Source of the DNA: Micrasema longulum
Taxonomy: Eukaryota; Arthropoda; Insecta; Trichoptera; Brachycentridae
Length of the DNA stretch: 64,000 nt
Assembly (NCBI GenBank): GCA_022494885.1
Contig: JAGVSM010001679.1
Span: 40,267-104,266 of the forward strand
Direction: 5' to 3'
Shown here: positions 11,335 to 24,700 of the stretch, piece after piece
How the letters are laid out: every line of letters starts with the position of its first letter
How positions within the stretch are numbered: the first letter of the stretch is position 1
Program-made: the position numbers and the translations under genes
The notes under the pieces: model-generated
Databases searched by the model: none
Seen by the model: the letters and a program-made list of their open reading frames with translations, nothing else
Told to the model about the DNA's origin: nothing

Positions 11335-14300
11335 CGCGTCCGCCTCCCGTAGTTGGAGGATATAGCTTCCACAAATTGCCACTAGATGTCTCTCTAAGAT
11401 TTAAACTACTGCAAAAAAAGTTGAGTCGGGATTCGAACCCAGAAATTATCAACAATCATCACTCCATTTCTGCTTTACAGTTGGAGCATATGCGTTCCTT
11501 AACAGCCTTTAGACGTTTCTATCGGGAATCGGCTTTTAACTGCTTTAAAGTTTAAATTTTGCTGGGTATCGAACCCAGATATCCTGTTTCACAGTTAAAG
11601 CTTTTTGGTTTGATATTTTTTAAACTACATATTTGCACTCAAAACTTAGGAACAATAATCAAGCCTAAAAATTATATAACATAATAGTTAAAGCTTTTTG
11701 AGTCTACAAACAGCTTCTTGACTTCTATATCGGCGATTGCCTTCTAGTTTCGAAAAAAGGTTTTGCTGTAAATCGAATCATGAATCTATTTCAGTTTCAT
11801 ATTTGAAGCATATGAATTCCAAAAACTGGCTCTTTACATCATTAACTAAGGCTTTCAACTCCTGAAAAAAAAGATTCAGTCCATGTCCGCTCTGCAGTTA
11901 GAGCATATGGCTTCCACAAATAGCCTCTTGACGCCTCTGTCGGCTATCGCCTGCTGTCAACTCCTTTAAAAAAGTTTTGTTGGGATTCGAACCACACGAT
12001 TTTCAAAAATCATCATTCTATTTCAGTTTGAAGTTAAAGCATAATATGGCTTTCAAAAAAAAGGTTTAAAACATCTTTATCAATTGTTATCTATAAAAAA
12101 TATAAATAAAATTATCTTAATCATTAACTATGAAGAAATTATCAATTAAATATTTATCGTTTCAACTCCTAAAAAAAAAGATTTTCAGTCAAGTTCTCTT
12201 TTGCAGTGAGAGCATATGGCTTCCACAAACAGCTTTTTGACGCTTTTATCGGCTATCGGCTTTCAACTATTTGAAAAATAAAGTTATGTTTGGATTCAAA
12301 CCAAACGGTTTATAAAAATCATAATTCTATTTCATTTTCTTAGTTTGAGCCATGGCTTTAAAAACAGAGTCTAGACATCTTTATCGGCTTTCAACTCCTG
12401 AAAAGAAATATTCAGTCCATGTCCGCTCTGTACTAAAAGCATATGGCTTCCACAAACAACTTCTTGACGTCTCTATTGGCCTTTAATTAGCTTTAAAAAA
12501 AAGGTTTTGTTGGAAATCGAACCAAATTTAAAAAATCTATAAATCCATTTTTTTTTTTTTACAATTTTAAAAAACCCGTTAGGGTTACATTAGAAATTTA
12601 ATATTGTCTAGTCATTTTATGTATTGTCTAGTCTAGTTAGTTCAGTCATCATGTGCTTTTTCAGATTGATTTTAAATTTGTCTCCAGTAAAAGTTTTCAA
12701 GTAGTAAGGTAAGTCGTTGTAGTGTTTTAAGTCCATTATGTGGTATTTTTGACTGTCCTGTGTTTGTTAAGTTTATGGCTTTAAAAACAGGCTCTAGACA
12801 TCTTTATCGGCTTTCAACTCCTGATGGAAAGATTCTTAGTCCATTTTTGCTCTGCAGTAAGACCATACGGCTTGCACAAACAGCCTCTTGCCGTCACTAT
12901 AGGCTGTCGCCTTTAAACTCGTTTAAAAAAGTTTTGTTTGGAATCAAACCACACGATAAAAAAAAAAAACATAATTCTATTTTAGTTTCACTGTTAGAGC
13001 ATATGGCTTCTAAAAGCAGGCTCAAAACATCTCATCCGGCTTTTAGCTCCATTAAAAAATATTTTTAATTTATTCGCGCTCTGCAGTTAGAGCATATGGC
13101 TTGCACAAACATCCTTAAGATATCCTATCGGATGTTAACTTCTAAACAAAATATTTAAAATCCATGTCCATTGTAGTTAGAGCATATGGCTTTCAAAAAC
13201 AATGTTTTACGTCTCTTTTGCTATCGCCTTTTAACTCGTTAAAAATGGTTTCGTTTGGACTCGAACCAAACTCTTTAAAAAATTAATAATTCTATTTCAG
13301 TTTCACACTTGGAGCATATGGCTTCCAAAACCAGGCTCTAGACATCATTATCAACTTTAAACTCCTGAAAAAAAGATTTTCAGCCTATGTCTGCTCTGCA
13401 GTCAGAGAATATGGCTTCCACCAACAGATTCTTTTCGTGACTTGTCGGTTTTCAGCTTTCAACTTGTTCAAAAGGTTTTGTTTGGAATCAAACCAAATGA
13501 TTTAAAAAAAATCATAATTTTCTTCCAATTTCATAGTTGGAGCATATGGCTTCCAAAAAGACGCTTCGGACATCTTTATTGACCTTCAACTCCTGTAAAA
13601 AATAATTTCAATCCATGTCAGCTCTGAAATTAGAGCATATGGCTTCCACAAACAGCCTCTTGTTGCTATAGGCTATCGCGTTTTAACTCGTTAAAAAAAG
13701 ATTTTGTATGGATTCGAGCGAAACGATTTTAAAAAATCACAATTTCATTTCAGTTTCATTGTTGGAGCACATGGCCTCCAAAAGCCGGCCGTTGACATCT
13801 TTATCGGCTTTCAACTCCTAAAAAAGAGATTTTTAATCCATGTCCGCTCTGCAGGTGGAGCATATGGCTTCCACAAATAGCCTCTTGACGTCTCTATCAG
13901 CTTTAACCTTTAAACACGTTGAAAAAAGGTTTTGTGTGGAATCGAAACAAATTATTAAAAAAAATCATAATTCTCTTTTAGTTTCATAGTTGGAGCATAT
14001 GGCTTTCAAAAGCAGTCTTAAGACATCTTCATCGGCTTTCAGCTCCTGTAAAAAATATATTTCATCCGTGTCCGCTCTGCAAATAGAGCACAAACAGCCT
14101 CTTGACGTCTCTGCTATCGCCTTTCAAATCGTTAAAAAAAGTTTTGTGCGGAACCGAACCAAACGAATTTAAACATTCATAATTTTCCTTCAGTTTCATA
14201 GTGAGAGCCTATGGCTTTTATAAACGGTCTTTTGACGTTGCCATTGGCTATCAATTTTTAAGTAATGTAAAAAAAATAAACTTTTTACAGTATTTTTTAT

Positions 14301-14560
14301 CAAGCTTGATAAAAATCACATTTAATTTTTGCGTTCTCATCGGGAATCGAACCCGAAAACACTATGGAAGTCGCTATTGGAGTTAAAAGCAGACTCAAGA
14401 CATCTTCATCGGCTTTCAATTCCTGTAAAAAATATTTTTCAACCATGTCCGCTCTGCAAATGGAGCATATGGCTTCCACAAACAGCCTCTAGACGTCTTT
14501 ATCAGCTATCAACTTTCAACTCCCGTTACAAGTTTGTTTGGAATCAAACCAAACGGTTTT
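11335..14560. repeat. LINE-tail satellite array 2 (degenerate)
   Basis: About 30 diverged monomers of the same satellite, often alternating with GGAATCGAACC-containing half-units. It starts with CCTCCCGTAGTTGGAGGATA. A truncated LINE (12548-12768) interrupts it. Many monomers keep GCCTCTTGACGTC, so the corresponding minus-strand frame (..DVKRLFVEAICSN..) lacks the TAG stop found in the homogenised arrays; these are likely older monomers. Confidence 0.85.
12548..12768 (-). mobile_element. 5'-truncated LINE inserted in satellite array
   Basis: A T-run at the left (poly-A tail on the minus strand) is followed by a minus-strand C-terminus reading YNDLPYYLKTFTGDKFKINL then KKHMMTELTRLDNT and a stop, typical of the end of a CR1/Jockey-type ORF2. 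It interrupts the satellite between two monomers, so it inserted after the array formed. Confidence 0.75.
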
Positions 14561-16794
14561 CAAAAATCATCCCTCCTTGCCTCTCTTGCTGCATAATTAT
14601 GGAATCAACCTTTTAACGACTTGTATGAAGGGCGTCGAAGTTACATTATTTAAAAAAAATAAAACAACAATCTTAATTAATGGTTTAAAATGTATAAAAA
14701 ATTAAAGGTATAATAGATTTTCAACAATGTTTTGTGTGTGTCCAAATGTTTGCTGGATTTCCTCCTAAGGAGTAATACAGATCCAAATTTGTTGCAACAG
14801 AGAGGGCAAACATTTATATGGCATATGGATATGACAGTCTAGGCATTTACAGGGCTTGCGACCTGTCATCGGCTGGTTAAGGTAGCGTATTTACACATTT
14901 ACTATTCCCTCTCTGTTGCAACAAATTTTAAAATAGATTTTCGCAACTGAATTTGATACAAAAAAATACTGTTTTTGTTAGTTTTCGTTTATAATATGGT
15001 CATAAGGATAATAAAAATATATTATGCCGATATTAACCCTTCATGTTATTGGCTTAAACCATCAATTGGGAAATGCGATCCCTGGAGTTTAACTTACTTT
15101 TTAAAAATAAGGAGTAACTCAGTTATTGACAAAAAAATATTTTTTCGCGTAAAGAAAGCTGATCGAAAGACCCACGGATTTGAAACGATGTTCCAGTATT
15201 TGGACGGAATGCTTTTATTAGATTTTTTTTTTTGAAAATTGATAATTATAACAAGAAATTTTACGTACCTTAAAATTTCGCTGAAATCCTAAAATTCTTT
15301 CAACTTCAGAATATACGTATTAAATCAGTAAGTTACTTTAAATGCACTTTTATTTATGTATCATATTATTTACAATAAATATCCTGAAGGGAATTTTTTG
15401 TTAATACGTTACTTTACAAGATGTAAAAAAATTGCTTACCTTGCGTTTCGTGGATCTCTCGGACGGCACTTTATCACAATTTAAATTTCCTCTTTTACAA
15501 TTTTTTGACTTGTTCTTTTTTATTTGAAGTATTTGGATCTCTTGCGTAGCACTTGGTCCGTTAAAGCATTTGTGAGAATATTAATAAATAAGCCGTAACC
15601 GAGTATCAAAAATTTCGACGAATCACGCGTAAAAAAAATGTGATTATGAAATGTATAAAACCGAGTAAAAAAAATTTTCTCATGGAGGTAAAACCATGAT
15701 AAAATATCTATTTGATAATTGTCATTCGAGTGTTAAAATTTATTTAAGATTAACATCAATGATAAGAGAGCGAATGACCGGAAGTAGTTCTGTCGTTGTA
15801 TGGATCGTGTGTTTCAAAGCATTATAAAGTATTCGCATTTATGACTATTATTTATTACTACTTTTAATTTGTTATATATATTATATATTTATATTATTGA
15901 TTAAAATGTAACCGTTTGCAATCATAAATAAAAATAAAAGCCTCATGCGGTTATATTTTTGGGTTGCTGTGGAGTTTTTTAAATCATGACAATAAAATAA
16001 GACACTAAGTTTGCTTCTTTTAAGTTATGAAATATTTGCGTGGCGTTGTGAAATAATTCATTACACCATTTAATTACGAAACACTAAATTATTTTCATCA
16101 TTTTCAAATATATTCCATCAGCAGTTTTCTCGATCAACGGATTGATTAAATTCTTATTTCACCATCCATAATTTAAACATCACTATCCCCCCCCGTCTTT
16201 AGACTTAATCGGTGTTTCTTATATAATGTTTATTTTGTTATTTGACCAGTAAATAAAAGCTTTTACGCGTTTTTTGGTTAGTTAATTATGTAATTAAATC
16301 ATTTTTAAAAAGTTATTTTTTTTGAGAAAAATAATATTTACCATTAGAAAATCTGTAAAAAGAGACAAAGAGCGAAAAACATAAAGAACCAAGTCCAAAT
16401 CTAATAATAATTTAAAGTTTTCTCATACCGCTGTCATCTTCTTGTCAGCTATTTCGCCTTTCCTGTTGCTGATTCCGCGTTCTTTAGCACTTTAAAAACA
16501 ATTATCGCGCCCGGAATAAATTGGATAAATATTTTTATAACAAATATTTATAAGAAATTTTAAAAGGTTATTATTTTTATTTTCACTTTAATCAAACCGA
16601 CACTCACTTTGGAACACATACGCAATTTAATAATTATTGTTGCAATAATAATAAATAATATGTCAGGAGACGTTTGCCTCACGCACTTGAATTTTCGGGT
16701 TCGATTTCCGGCCAGATCTCAAATACATTTTCTAAAGACCGGGTGGTTGTATTTACCAAACTATTTTCAACAATCATCACTCCATGTCTGCCTC
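14561..16794. repeat. macro-repeat spacer, copy 2
   Basis: Homologous to spacer 1. It starts with the array-end block CATAATTATGGAATCAACC..GAAGGGCGTCG (14590-14632), which also ends arrays 3, 5 and 6. It contains a family X copy (14721-14935), the donor block CTTACCTTGCG (15435), the 67-nt exon-like block (16423-16489), TCGCGCCCGGAATAAATT (16504) and a B-box-like GGGTTCGATTTCCGG (16698). Confidence 0.85.
14721..14935. repeat. family X copy
   Basis: Begins CAACAATGTTTTGTG, contains CTAGGCATTTACAGGGCTT, ends with inverted CTCTCTGTTGCAACAAAT. Its position matches the copy in spacer 6 (36720-36945), so it was present before those two spacers separated. Confidence 0.75.
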
Positions 16795-19600
16795 CCGTAG
16801 TTGGAGGACAAAGCTTCCACAAACTGCCAATAGATATTTTTAATCCATGTCCGCTCTGCAGTTCGAGCATATGGCCTCTACAAACAGCCTCTAGACGTCT
16901 CTATCGTCGATTGTCTATCAGCTTTCAACTCCTGTAAAAAAATATGTTTAATCCATGTCCGCTCTGCAGTTAGAGCATATGGCCTCCACAAACAGCCTCT
17001 AGACGTCTCTATCGACTATCGGCTTTCAATTCCTGTAAAAAATAGTTTTAATCCATGTCCACTCTGCAGTTAGAGCATATAGTCTCTACAAACAGCCTCT
17101 AGACGTCTCTATCGTCTATCGTCTATCGGCTTTCAATTCCTGTAAAAAATAGTATTAATCCATGTCCGCTCTGCAGTTAGAGCATATGGCCTCCACAAAT
17201 AGCCTTTAGACGTCTATCAGCTATCGGCTTTTAATTCCTGTAAAAAATATTTTTAATCCATGTCCGCTCTGCTGTTAGAGCATATGGCCTCCACAAACAG
17301 CTTCTAGACGTCTATATCGGCTATTGGCTTTTAACTCATGTGGAAAAAGTTTTTGTTTGGAATTGAACCAAACGATTTATAAAAATCATGAAGTTTCGTA
17401 GTTTGAGCATATGGTCTCTACAAACAGCCTCTAGACGTCTCTATCGACTATCAGCTTTCAACTCCTGTAAAAATAGTTCTTATCCATAACCGCTCTGCAG
17501 TTAGAGCATATGGCCTCCACAAACAGCTTCTAGACGTCTATATCGGCTATTGGCTTTTAACTCATGTGGAAAAAGTTTTTGTTTGGAATTGAACCAAACG
17601 ATTTATAAAAATCATGAAGTTTCGTAGTTTGAGCATATGGTCTCTACAAACAGCCTCTGGACGTTTCTATCGTCTATCAGCTTTCAACTCTAAAAAATAG
17701 TTTTAATCCATGTCCGCTCTGCAGTTAGAGCATATGGCCTCCACAAACAGCCTCTACACGTTTTTATCGGCTATCGGCTTTCAACTCCTGTAAAAAATAT
17801 TTTTAATCCATGTCCACTCATCGATTCGGGCATATGGCTTCTACAAATAGCAATTGAACAAAACGATTAATAAAAAACATGAAGTTTCGTAGTTTGAGCA
17901 TATGGCCTCCACAAACAGCCTCTAGACGTCTTTATCGGCTATCGGCTTTCAATTCCTGTAAAAAATAGTTTTAATCCATGTCCGCTCTGCAGTTACAGCA
18001 TATGGCCTCCACAAACAGCCTCTAGACGTCTCTATCGACTATCGCCTTTCAATTCCTGTAAAAAATAGTATTTATCCATGTCCGCTCTGCAGTTAGAGCA
18101 TATGGCCTCCACAAACAGCCTCTAGACGTCTTTATCGGCTATCGGCTTTCAATTCCTGTAAAAAATAGTTTTGATCCATGTCCGCTCTGCAGTTAGAGCA
18201 TATGGCCTCCACAAACAACCTCTCGACGTCTCTATCGACTATCGCCTTTCAATTCCTGTAAAAAATAGTATTTATCCATGTCCGCTCTGCAGTTAGAGCA
18301 TATGGCCTCCACAAACAGCCTCTAGACGTCTCTATCGACTATAAGCTTTCAATTCCTGTAAAAAATAGTATTTATCCATGTCCGCTCTGCAGTTAGAGCA
18401 TATGGCCTCCACAAACAACCTCTTGACGTCTCTATCGACTATCGCCTTTCAATTCCTGTAAAAAATAGTATTTATCCATGTCCGCTCTGCAGTTAGAGCA
18501 TATGGTCTCTACAAACAGCCTCTAGCCGTGTCTATCGACTATCGGCTTTCAATTCCTGTAAAAAATAGTATTAATCCATGTTCGCTCTGCAGTTAGAGCA
18601 TATGGCCTCCACAAACAGCCTCTAGACGTCTCTATCGACTGTCGGCTTTCAATTCCTGTAAAAAATAGTATTTATCCATGTCCACTCTGCAGTTAGAGCA
18701 TATGGCCTCCATAAACAGCCTCTAGACGTCTCTATCGTCTATCAGCTTTCAATTCCTGTAAAAAATAGTATTTATCCATGTCCGCTCTGCAGTTAGAGCA
18801 TATGGCCTCCACAAACAGCCTCTAGACGTCTCTATCGTCTATCAGCTTTCAACTCCTGTAAAAAATAGTATTTATCCATGTCCGCTCTGCAGTTAGAGCA
18901 TATGCCCTCCACAAACAGCCTCTAGACGTCTCTATCGTCTATCGGCTTTCAACTCCTGTAAAAAATAGTAATTATCCATGTCCGCTCTGCAGTTAGGCAC
19001 ATGGCTCCACAAACAGCCTCTAGACGTCTCTATCGTTCATCAGCTTTCAACTCCTGTAAAAATAGTTTTAATCCATGTCCGCTTTGCAGTTAGAGCATAT
19101 GGCCTCCACAAACAGCCTCTAGACGTCTCTATCGTCTATCAGCTTTCAACTCCTGTAAAAAATAGTATTTATCCATGTCCGCTCTGCAGTTAGAGCATAT
19201 GGCCTCCACAAACAGCCTCTAGACGTCTCTATCGTCTATCAGCTTTCAACTCCTGTAAAAAATAGTATTTATCCATGTCCGCTCTGCAGTTAGAGCATAT
19301 GGCCTCCACAAACAGCCTCTAGACGTCTCTATCGTCTATCAGCTTTCAACTCCTGTAAAAAATAGTATTTATCCATGTCCGCTCTGCAGTTAGAGCATAT
19401 GGAATCCAGAAACAGCCTCTACACGTTTTAATCGGCTATCGGCTTTCAACTCCTATAAACAAATATTTTTAATCCATGTCCACCCAGCAGTTAGAGCATA
19501 TGGCCTCTACAAACAGCCTCTAGAAGTCTCTATCGGATATCGGCTTTTAACTCCTGTAAAAACAAAATTGATTTGGAATCTAACCAAACGGTTTTCCGGT
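16795..19600. repeat. LINE-tail satellite array 3 (homogeneous 100-bp monomer)
   Basis: About 27 monomers at an almost exact 100-bp period (for example TCCGCTCTGC at 18081, 18181, 18281 and 18481). Consensus landmarks are CCATGTCCGCTCTGCAGTTA, GAGCATATGGCCTCCACAAA, CAGCCTCTAGACGTCTCTAT and TTTCAATTCCTGTAAAAAAT. Variants alternate at the CGACTATCGGC / CGTCTATCAGC site. Edges are more diverged. The minus strand reads ADRDV-stop-RLFVEAICSN, matching the LINE C-terminus at 49735-50035. Confidence 0.95.
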
Positions 19601-20125
19601 TTTCTTCGTATCCTTTTCACTGCATGGTTATGGAATTAACTTTTTGGCTTGCATGAAGGGCGTCGGATTGACGTCATAAATAATAAAAAAACCTTAAACC
19701 TGTATTGCTGTTTTACGTACCTTAAAATTATGCGCACCTGAAAATTGTAATAAAATTCTGAAATTCTTTCAACATCAGAATATACGTATTAACTCAGTCA
19801 GTAACTTTTTATGTTCCTTTATTTATGTATCATATTTTTATATTGTATTTTTTTTAAATTTATATTGTTAATACACTCATCTTTTTATTTTTATACCAAC
19901 TATACTTCTTAACACTGTTCCTATATTTTATTTCTGTATATTGTGTTTTTTAAAAAAAATCTATGTTGTTTATATACTCATCTTCTTTTTTTATACCAAC
20001 TTTACTTCTTTACACTGTTCTATCTTTTGTTGCTTTATATTGTATTTTTTAAATTTTATGTTGTTTATATACTTATATTTTGTAAAACTGTAATGTATGT
20101 AAAAGCCTTATGGGCGTGAAAAAAT

Positions 20126-20127
<2 letters not shown>

Positions 20128-20156
<29 letters not shown>

Positions 20157-20238
20157 TAAAAATAAAAATAAAAATAAAAATAAAATAAAAAAAAATAAAA
20201 ATAAAAATAAAAAATAAAAATAAAAATAAAAATAAAAA
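20128..20238. repeat. (AAAAAT)n microsatellite
   Basis: AAAATA/AAAAAT runs; the low-complexity minus-strand open frame across it (Phe/Leu only) is an artefact. Confidence 0.95.
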
Positions 20239-20456
20239 ACATGAAATATAATGAAAATAAACATTCTGATATGAATTCTATTGTTAATACGTCACTTTAC
20301 AAAATTTAAAAACATTACTTACCTTTGTTTTCGTAGATCTCTCAAACTGCACTTTTTCATAATTCAAATTTCCCTTATCACACTTTTTAACTTGTTTCTT
20401 CATATTGAGATCTCTTGCGTAACAATTGGTCCGTTTAAATGTTTAAAGAGAATATC

Positions 20457-20519
20457 GATGACCGACGATGACCGACGATGACCGACGATGACCGACGATG
20501 ACAGACGATGACCGACGAT
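20457..20519. repeat. 10-bp minisatellite GATGACCGAC, six copies
   Basis: Six head-to-tail units, one with C-to-A. Spacer 4 has five copies at the same place (26254-26303); spacers 1, 2, 5 and 6 have only a single related GATCACCG-like stretch, so it expanded before copies 3 and 4 separated. Confidence 0.95.
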
Positions 20520-21700
20520 AAATTAGTCATAACCGAGTATAAAATATTTTTCTCATAGAAATAAAATCACGATCAAATGTATATTTGATTAATGTCTTTC
20601 GAGTGAAAATTATTTTTTTACTAACGTCAACGATAAGAGAACGAATGACCGAGGGTAGTTTTGTCTTTGTGTGTTAAGCATTTTATGGTTTTCGCAGTTA
20701 TGAAACTTATATTAATTTACTACTCTTAATAAAATATATGTATATGGTACACATCTATTTATTCATAATAATAACGTAACAGCATATAATTCTGAAAAAA
20801 TCTAAAGCCTTATGAGTTAAATCTGTTGGGTTGCTGTGAAGTTTTTAAATTCATGACGATAAAAAAATTCCGCATTTTAAACTAAGCTTGCTTTTAATAA
20901 GTTTCTAAATGTTTGCGTTGCGTTGTGGAATAGTTCATTTTATAATTAAATTTCGAGAGGGTAAATTTATTTTACCATTTTCAACTACCTTCCAACATTT
21001 CCAGATGAACATTTTGACTAATTTTTTATTCAATACTCTATAATTTATACATCACTGACCTCGGTCTAAATACTTTTTGAGTTTTTCGTTTAAAGTATTG
21101 ATAAGGTCATTTCATGTAAAAAAGATTTGCGCGTATATTGGTAGGCAAAAATAAACCAGATCTATTTTTATTTAAAAGTACATCAAATATCACATTTTTA
21201 TGCAATAGTTATAAAAAAGTTTTTACTAATAAAAATAATAATTATTATACGAAAACCTGTTAAAAGAGATAAAGCACGAAAAACATAAAGACCTCAGTTT
21301 AAATCTAATAATAATTTAAAGTTTTATCATACCGCTGTCATCTTCTTGTCAGCTATTTCGCCTTTCCTGTTGCTGTTTCCGCGTTCTTTAGCACTTGAAA
21401 AAATTAATCGCGCCCGGAATAAATTGTATAATTATTTTTATAACACATATTTATAATAAAATTTCGAAGGGTTATTATGATTGTTTCACTTTTATTAAAT
21501 CAATCTTAAATTGTATTATTTTTAATTTTACTCACATTAAACAGACACTCACTTTGTAACACTTACGAAATTCAACAATTATTGTGCAAAAATAATAATA
21601 CAAAATACTTAAGGAAACGTATGCGTCACGCACTGGATTTTCAGGTTCAATTTCCGCCCAGATGTCAAATACAATTTCTTAAGCCCGCTTGGTTCTACAG

Positions 21701-24700
21701 CCCGGGTATATGTCTTCCACAAACAGACCTTAGCTTCTTACAGCTTAAAACTTCGGCAAAAAAGGTTAAGTCGGGGATCGAATCCAGAAATTTTAAACAA
21801 TCATCATTCTGTTTTTGCTGTACAGTTGGAGCAAATGGTTTCCACATACTGCCCTTAGACGTCTCTATCAGCTTTAAACATCTGCAAAAAAGGTTAAGAC
21901 GGGAATCGAACCCAAAAATATTTAACAATCATCACTCTGTTTCTACGTAACAGTTGGGATCATATGGCCTCCAAATCGGCTAGCGCCTGCTGTCAACTCT
22001 TTTTAAAAAAATGATTTGTTAGGAATCGAACAAAATGATTTAAAAAATTATAATTGTATTTCAGTTTAAGAGTTGGAGAATATGGCTTCTACAAAAAGCT
22101 TCTACAAAAAGCCTCTACACGTTTCTATTAGCCAACGACTATCAAATTTTGCAAAAAAAAATTGCCTGTACCGGTTATCAGTTTTAAAATACTTTAAAAA
22201 TATATTTTGCTGGGTATCGAACCCAGATATCTTCAAAAATCGTCGCTCCATTTTTGCACCACAGTTAAAGCTTTTTGCGTCTACAAACAGCTTCTAGACT
22301 TCTAAATCGGCTATTGACTTTCAACTTGTTTAAAAAAAGGTTTTGTTTGGAATCAAACCAAACGATTTTTAAAAAACATATTTCTATTTATTGTGTAAGC
22401 AGACAATTGGTAGAATTCCATATTTAATTTGGTAATGTATCCAAAATAAAACAAGTTTATTGAATTGTAATTCTACTTTATATTTTGTTTGAAAATGTCC
22501 TAACAAGACGAAACGCGTCACAATATACCCTTTGTATATTTTATAAAAAATAAAGTAGAATTACATCCAATAAACTTGTTTTATTTTGGATACATTACCA
22601 AATTAAAAAAACATAATTCTAGTTCTGTTTCATGTCTATGGCTTGCAAAAACAGGCTCTTTACATTTTTATCGGCAATCGACTCCTGAAAAAAATGTTTT
22701 TCGTTTATGTTCGCTCTGCAGTCAGAGAATAAAGCTTCCACAAATAGCTTCTTGTTGTCGCTATCGCCTATCGGCTCTTAATTTGTTTAAAACTAAGATT
22801 TTGTTAGGAATCGATATAAACGAATTTAGACAATTTAAATTAATTTATTTTTTTTAGTTCTAGCGTATGACTTCCAAAAACAGTCTCTTGGCGTCTATAA
22901 CGGGTTTCGTCTTTCAACTCGTTAAAATAGGTTTTTTTTGGAATCGAACCAAACGATTTAAAAAAATCATCGAATTTAGTTTCATAGTTGAAGCATATGG
23001 CTTCCAAAACGCAGCCTCAAGACACCTTTATCGGATTTTAACTTCTAACCAAAATATTTTAACTCCACATCTGCTATGAAGTATGAAAATATGGCTTCCA
23101 CAAACAGGATTTCGACATCTTTATCGGCTTTCAACTCCCGAAAAAAAGATTTTCAGTCCATGTCCGCTCTTCAGTTAGAGCATATGGCTTCCACAAGCAG
23201 CCTTTTGCTGTCGCAATGGGCTATCGCTTGTGAACTCGTTAAAAAAAATCGTTTGGAATCAAACCGAACAGTTTATAAAAATCATACAGTTTCATAGTTT
23301 GAGCATATGACTTCCTAAAGTAGGCTCAACACATCTTAATCAGCTTTCAACTCCTGTAAAAATAGTTTTAATCCATGTCCGCTTTGCAGTTAGAGCATAT
23401 GGCCTCCACAAACAGCCTCTAGACGTCTCTATCGTCTATCAGCTTTCAACTTCTGTAAAAAATATGTTTAATCCATGTCCGCTCTGCAGTTAGAGCATAT
23501 GGCCTCCACAAACAGCCTCTAGACGTCTCTATCGATTATCGGCTTTCAATTCCTGTGAAAAATAGTTTTGATCCATGTCCACTCTGCAGTTTGAGCACGT
23601 CTCTATCGTCTATCAGCTTTCAACTCCTGTAAAAAAAAAAGTTATATCCATGTCCGCTCTGCAGTTAGAGCATATGGCCTCCACAAACAGCCTCTAGACG
23701 TCTCTATCGTCTATCAGCTTTGAACTCCTGTAAAAAATATGTTTAATCCATGTCCGCTCTGCAGTTAGAGCATATGGCCACCACAAACAGCCTCTAGACG
23801 TCTCTATCGTCTATCAGCTTTCAACTCCTGTAAAAAATCTTTTTAATCCATGTCCGCTCTGCAGTTAGAGCATATGGCCTCCACAAACAGCCTCTAGACG
23901 TCTTTACCGACTTTCAGCTTTCAATTCTTGTAAAAAATATCTTTAATGTCCGCTCTGCAGTTAAAGCATATGGCCTCCACAAACAGCCTCCAGACGTCTC
24001 TATCGTCTATCGGCTTTTAATTCCTGTAAAAAATATTTTTAATCTATGTCCGCTCTGCAGTTAGAGCATATGGCCTCCACAAACAGCCTCTAGACGTCTC
24101 TATCGTCTATCAGCTTTCAACTCTTGTAAAAAATATATTTAATCCATGTCCGCTTTGCAGTTAGAGCATATGGTCTCTACAAACAGTCTCTATCGACTAT
24201 CGGCTTTCAATTCCTGTAATAAATAGTTTTAATCCATGTCCACTCTGCAGTTAGAGCATATGGTCTCTACAAACAGCCTCTAGACGTCTCAATCGTCTAT
24301 CAGCTTTCAACTCCTGTAAAAAATATGTTTACTCCATGTCCGCTCTGTAGTTAGAGCATATGGCTTCCACAAACAGCCTCTAGACGTCTCTATCGACTTT
24401 CGGCTTTCAATTCCTGTAAAAAATAGTTTAAATCCATCTCCACTCTGCAGTTAGAGCATATGGTCTCTACAAACAGCTTCTAGACGTCTATATCGGCTAT
24501 TGGCTTTTAACTCATGTGAAAAATTTTTTGTTTGGAATTGAACCAAACGATTTATAAAAATCATTAAGTTTCGTAGTTTGAGCATATGGTCCCTACAAAC
24601 AGCCTCTAGACGTCTCTATCGTCTATCAGCTTTCAACTCCTGTAAAAAATATGTTCAATCCATGTCCGCTCTGCAGTTAGAGCATATGGCCTCCACAAAT

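Larger units (their letters stand above)
10932..15477 (-). other. split-ORF module 1 (hypothetical, satellite intron)
   Basis: Hypothetical two-exon frame on the minus strand. First block 15440-15477 ends CGCAAG before GTAAGC, a strong 5' splice site. The second block 10932-10998 follows an acceptor-like AG (10999-11000) and ends in TGA. Joined, the frame is open: the first block begins GTG rather than ATG, and the second codes SAQVRENSNKKGEIAAKKK then TAV. The 4.4-kb intron would hold satellite array 2. No homolog is known to me. The conserved sequence is solid; expression and splicing are inference. Confidence 0.25.
16423..20360 (-). other. split-ORF module 2 (best case, ATG present)
   Basis: The only module with an ATG. 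The first block, 20323-20360, starts ATG directly after an in-frame TGA-ATT and reads MKKCSLRDLRKQ before the donor (AAAG/GTAAGT). The second block, 16423-16489, follows TTTTTAAAG and reads SAKERGISNRKGEIADKK then MTAV and TGA. The joined frame would be 34 residues, very basic, with no signal peptide. The 3.8-kb intron holds satellite array 3. It could be a real small protein, the coding tip of a longer gene whose other exons I do not see, or a decayed transposon piece. Confidence 0.3.
19601..21700. repeat. macro-repeat spacer, copy 3
   Basis: Homologous to the other spacers, with an extra AT-rich stretch (19830-20240) shared only with copy 4. Contains the donor block (20318), a 10-bp minisatellite (20457-20519), the exon-like block (21327-21393) and the TCGCGCCCGGAATAAATT box (21410). 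Confidence 0.85.

Noticed and set aside
20073..20264. 63-codon minus-strand open frame
   Set aside because: Made only of Phe/Leu/Tyr codons from an AAAAAT microsatellite.
21582..21950. 122-codon frame across spacer and satellite
   Set aside because: It crosses a B-box-like segment and two satellite monomers and is mirrored at 27118-27315 only because the segment is duplicated.
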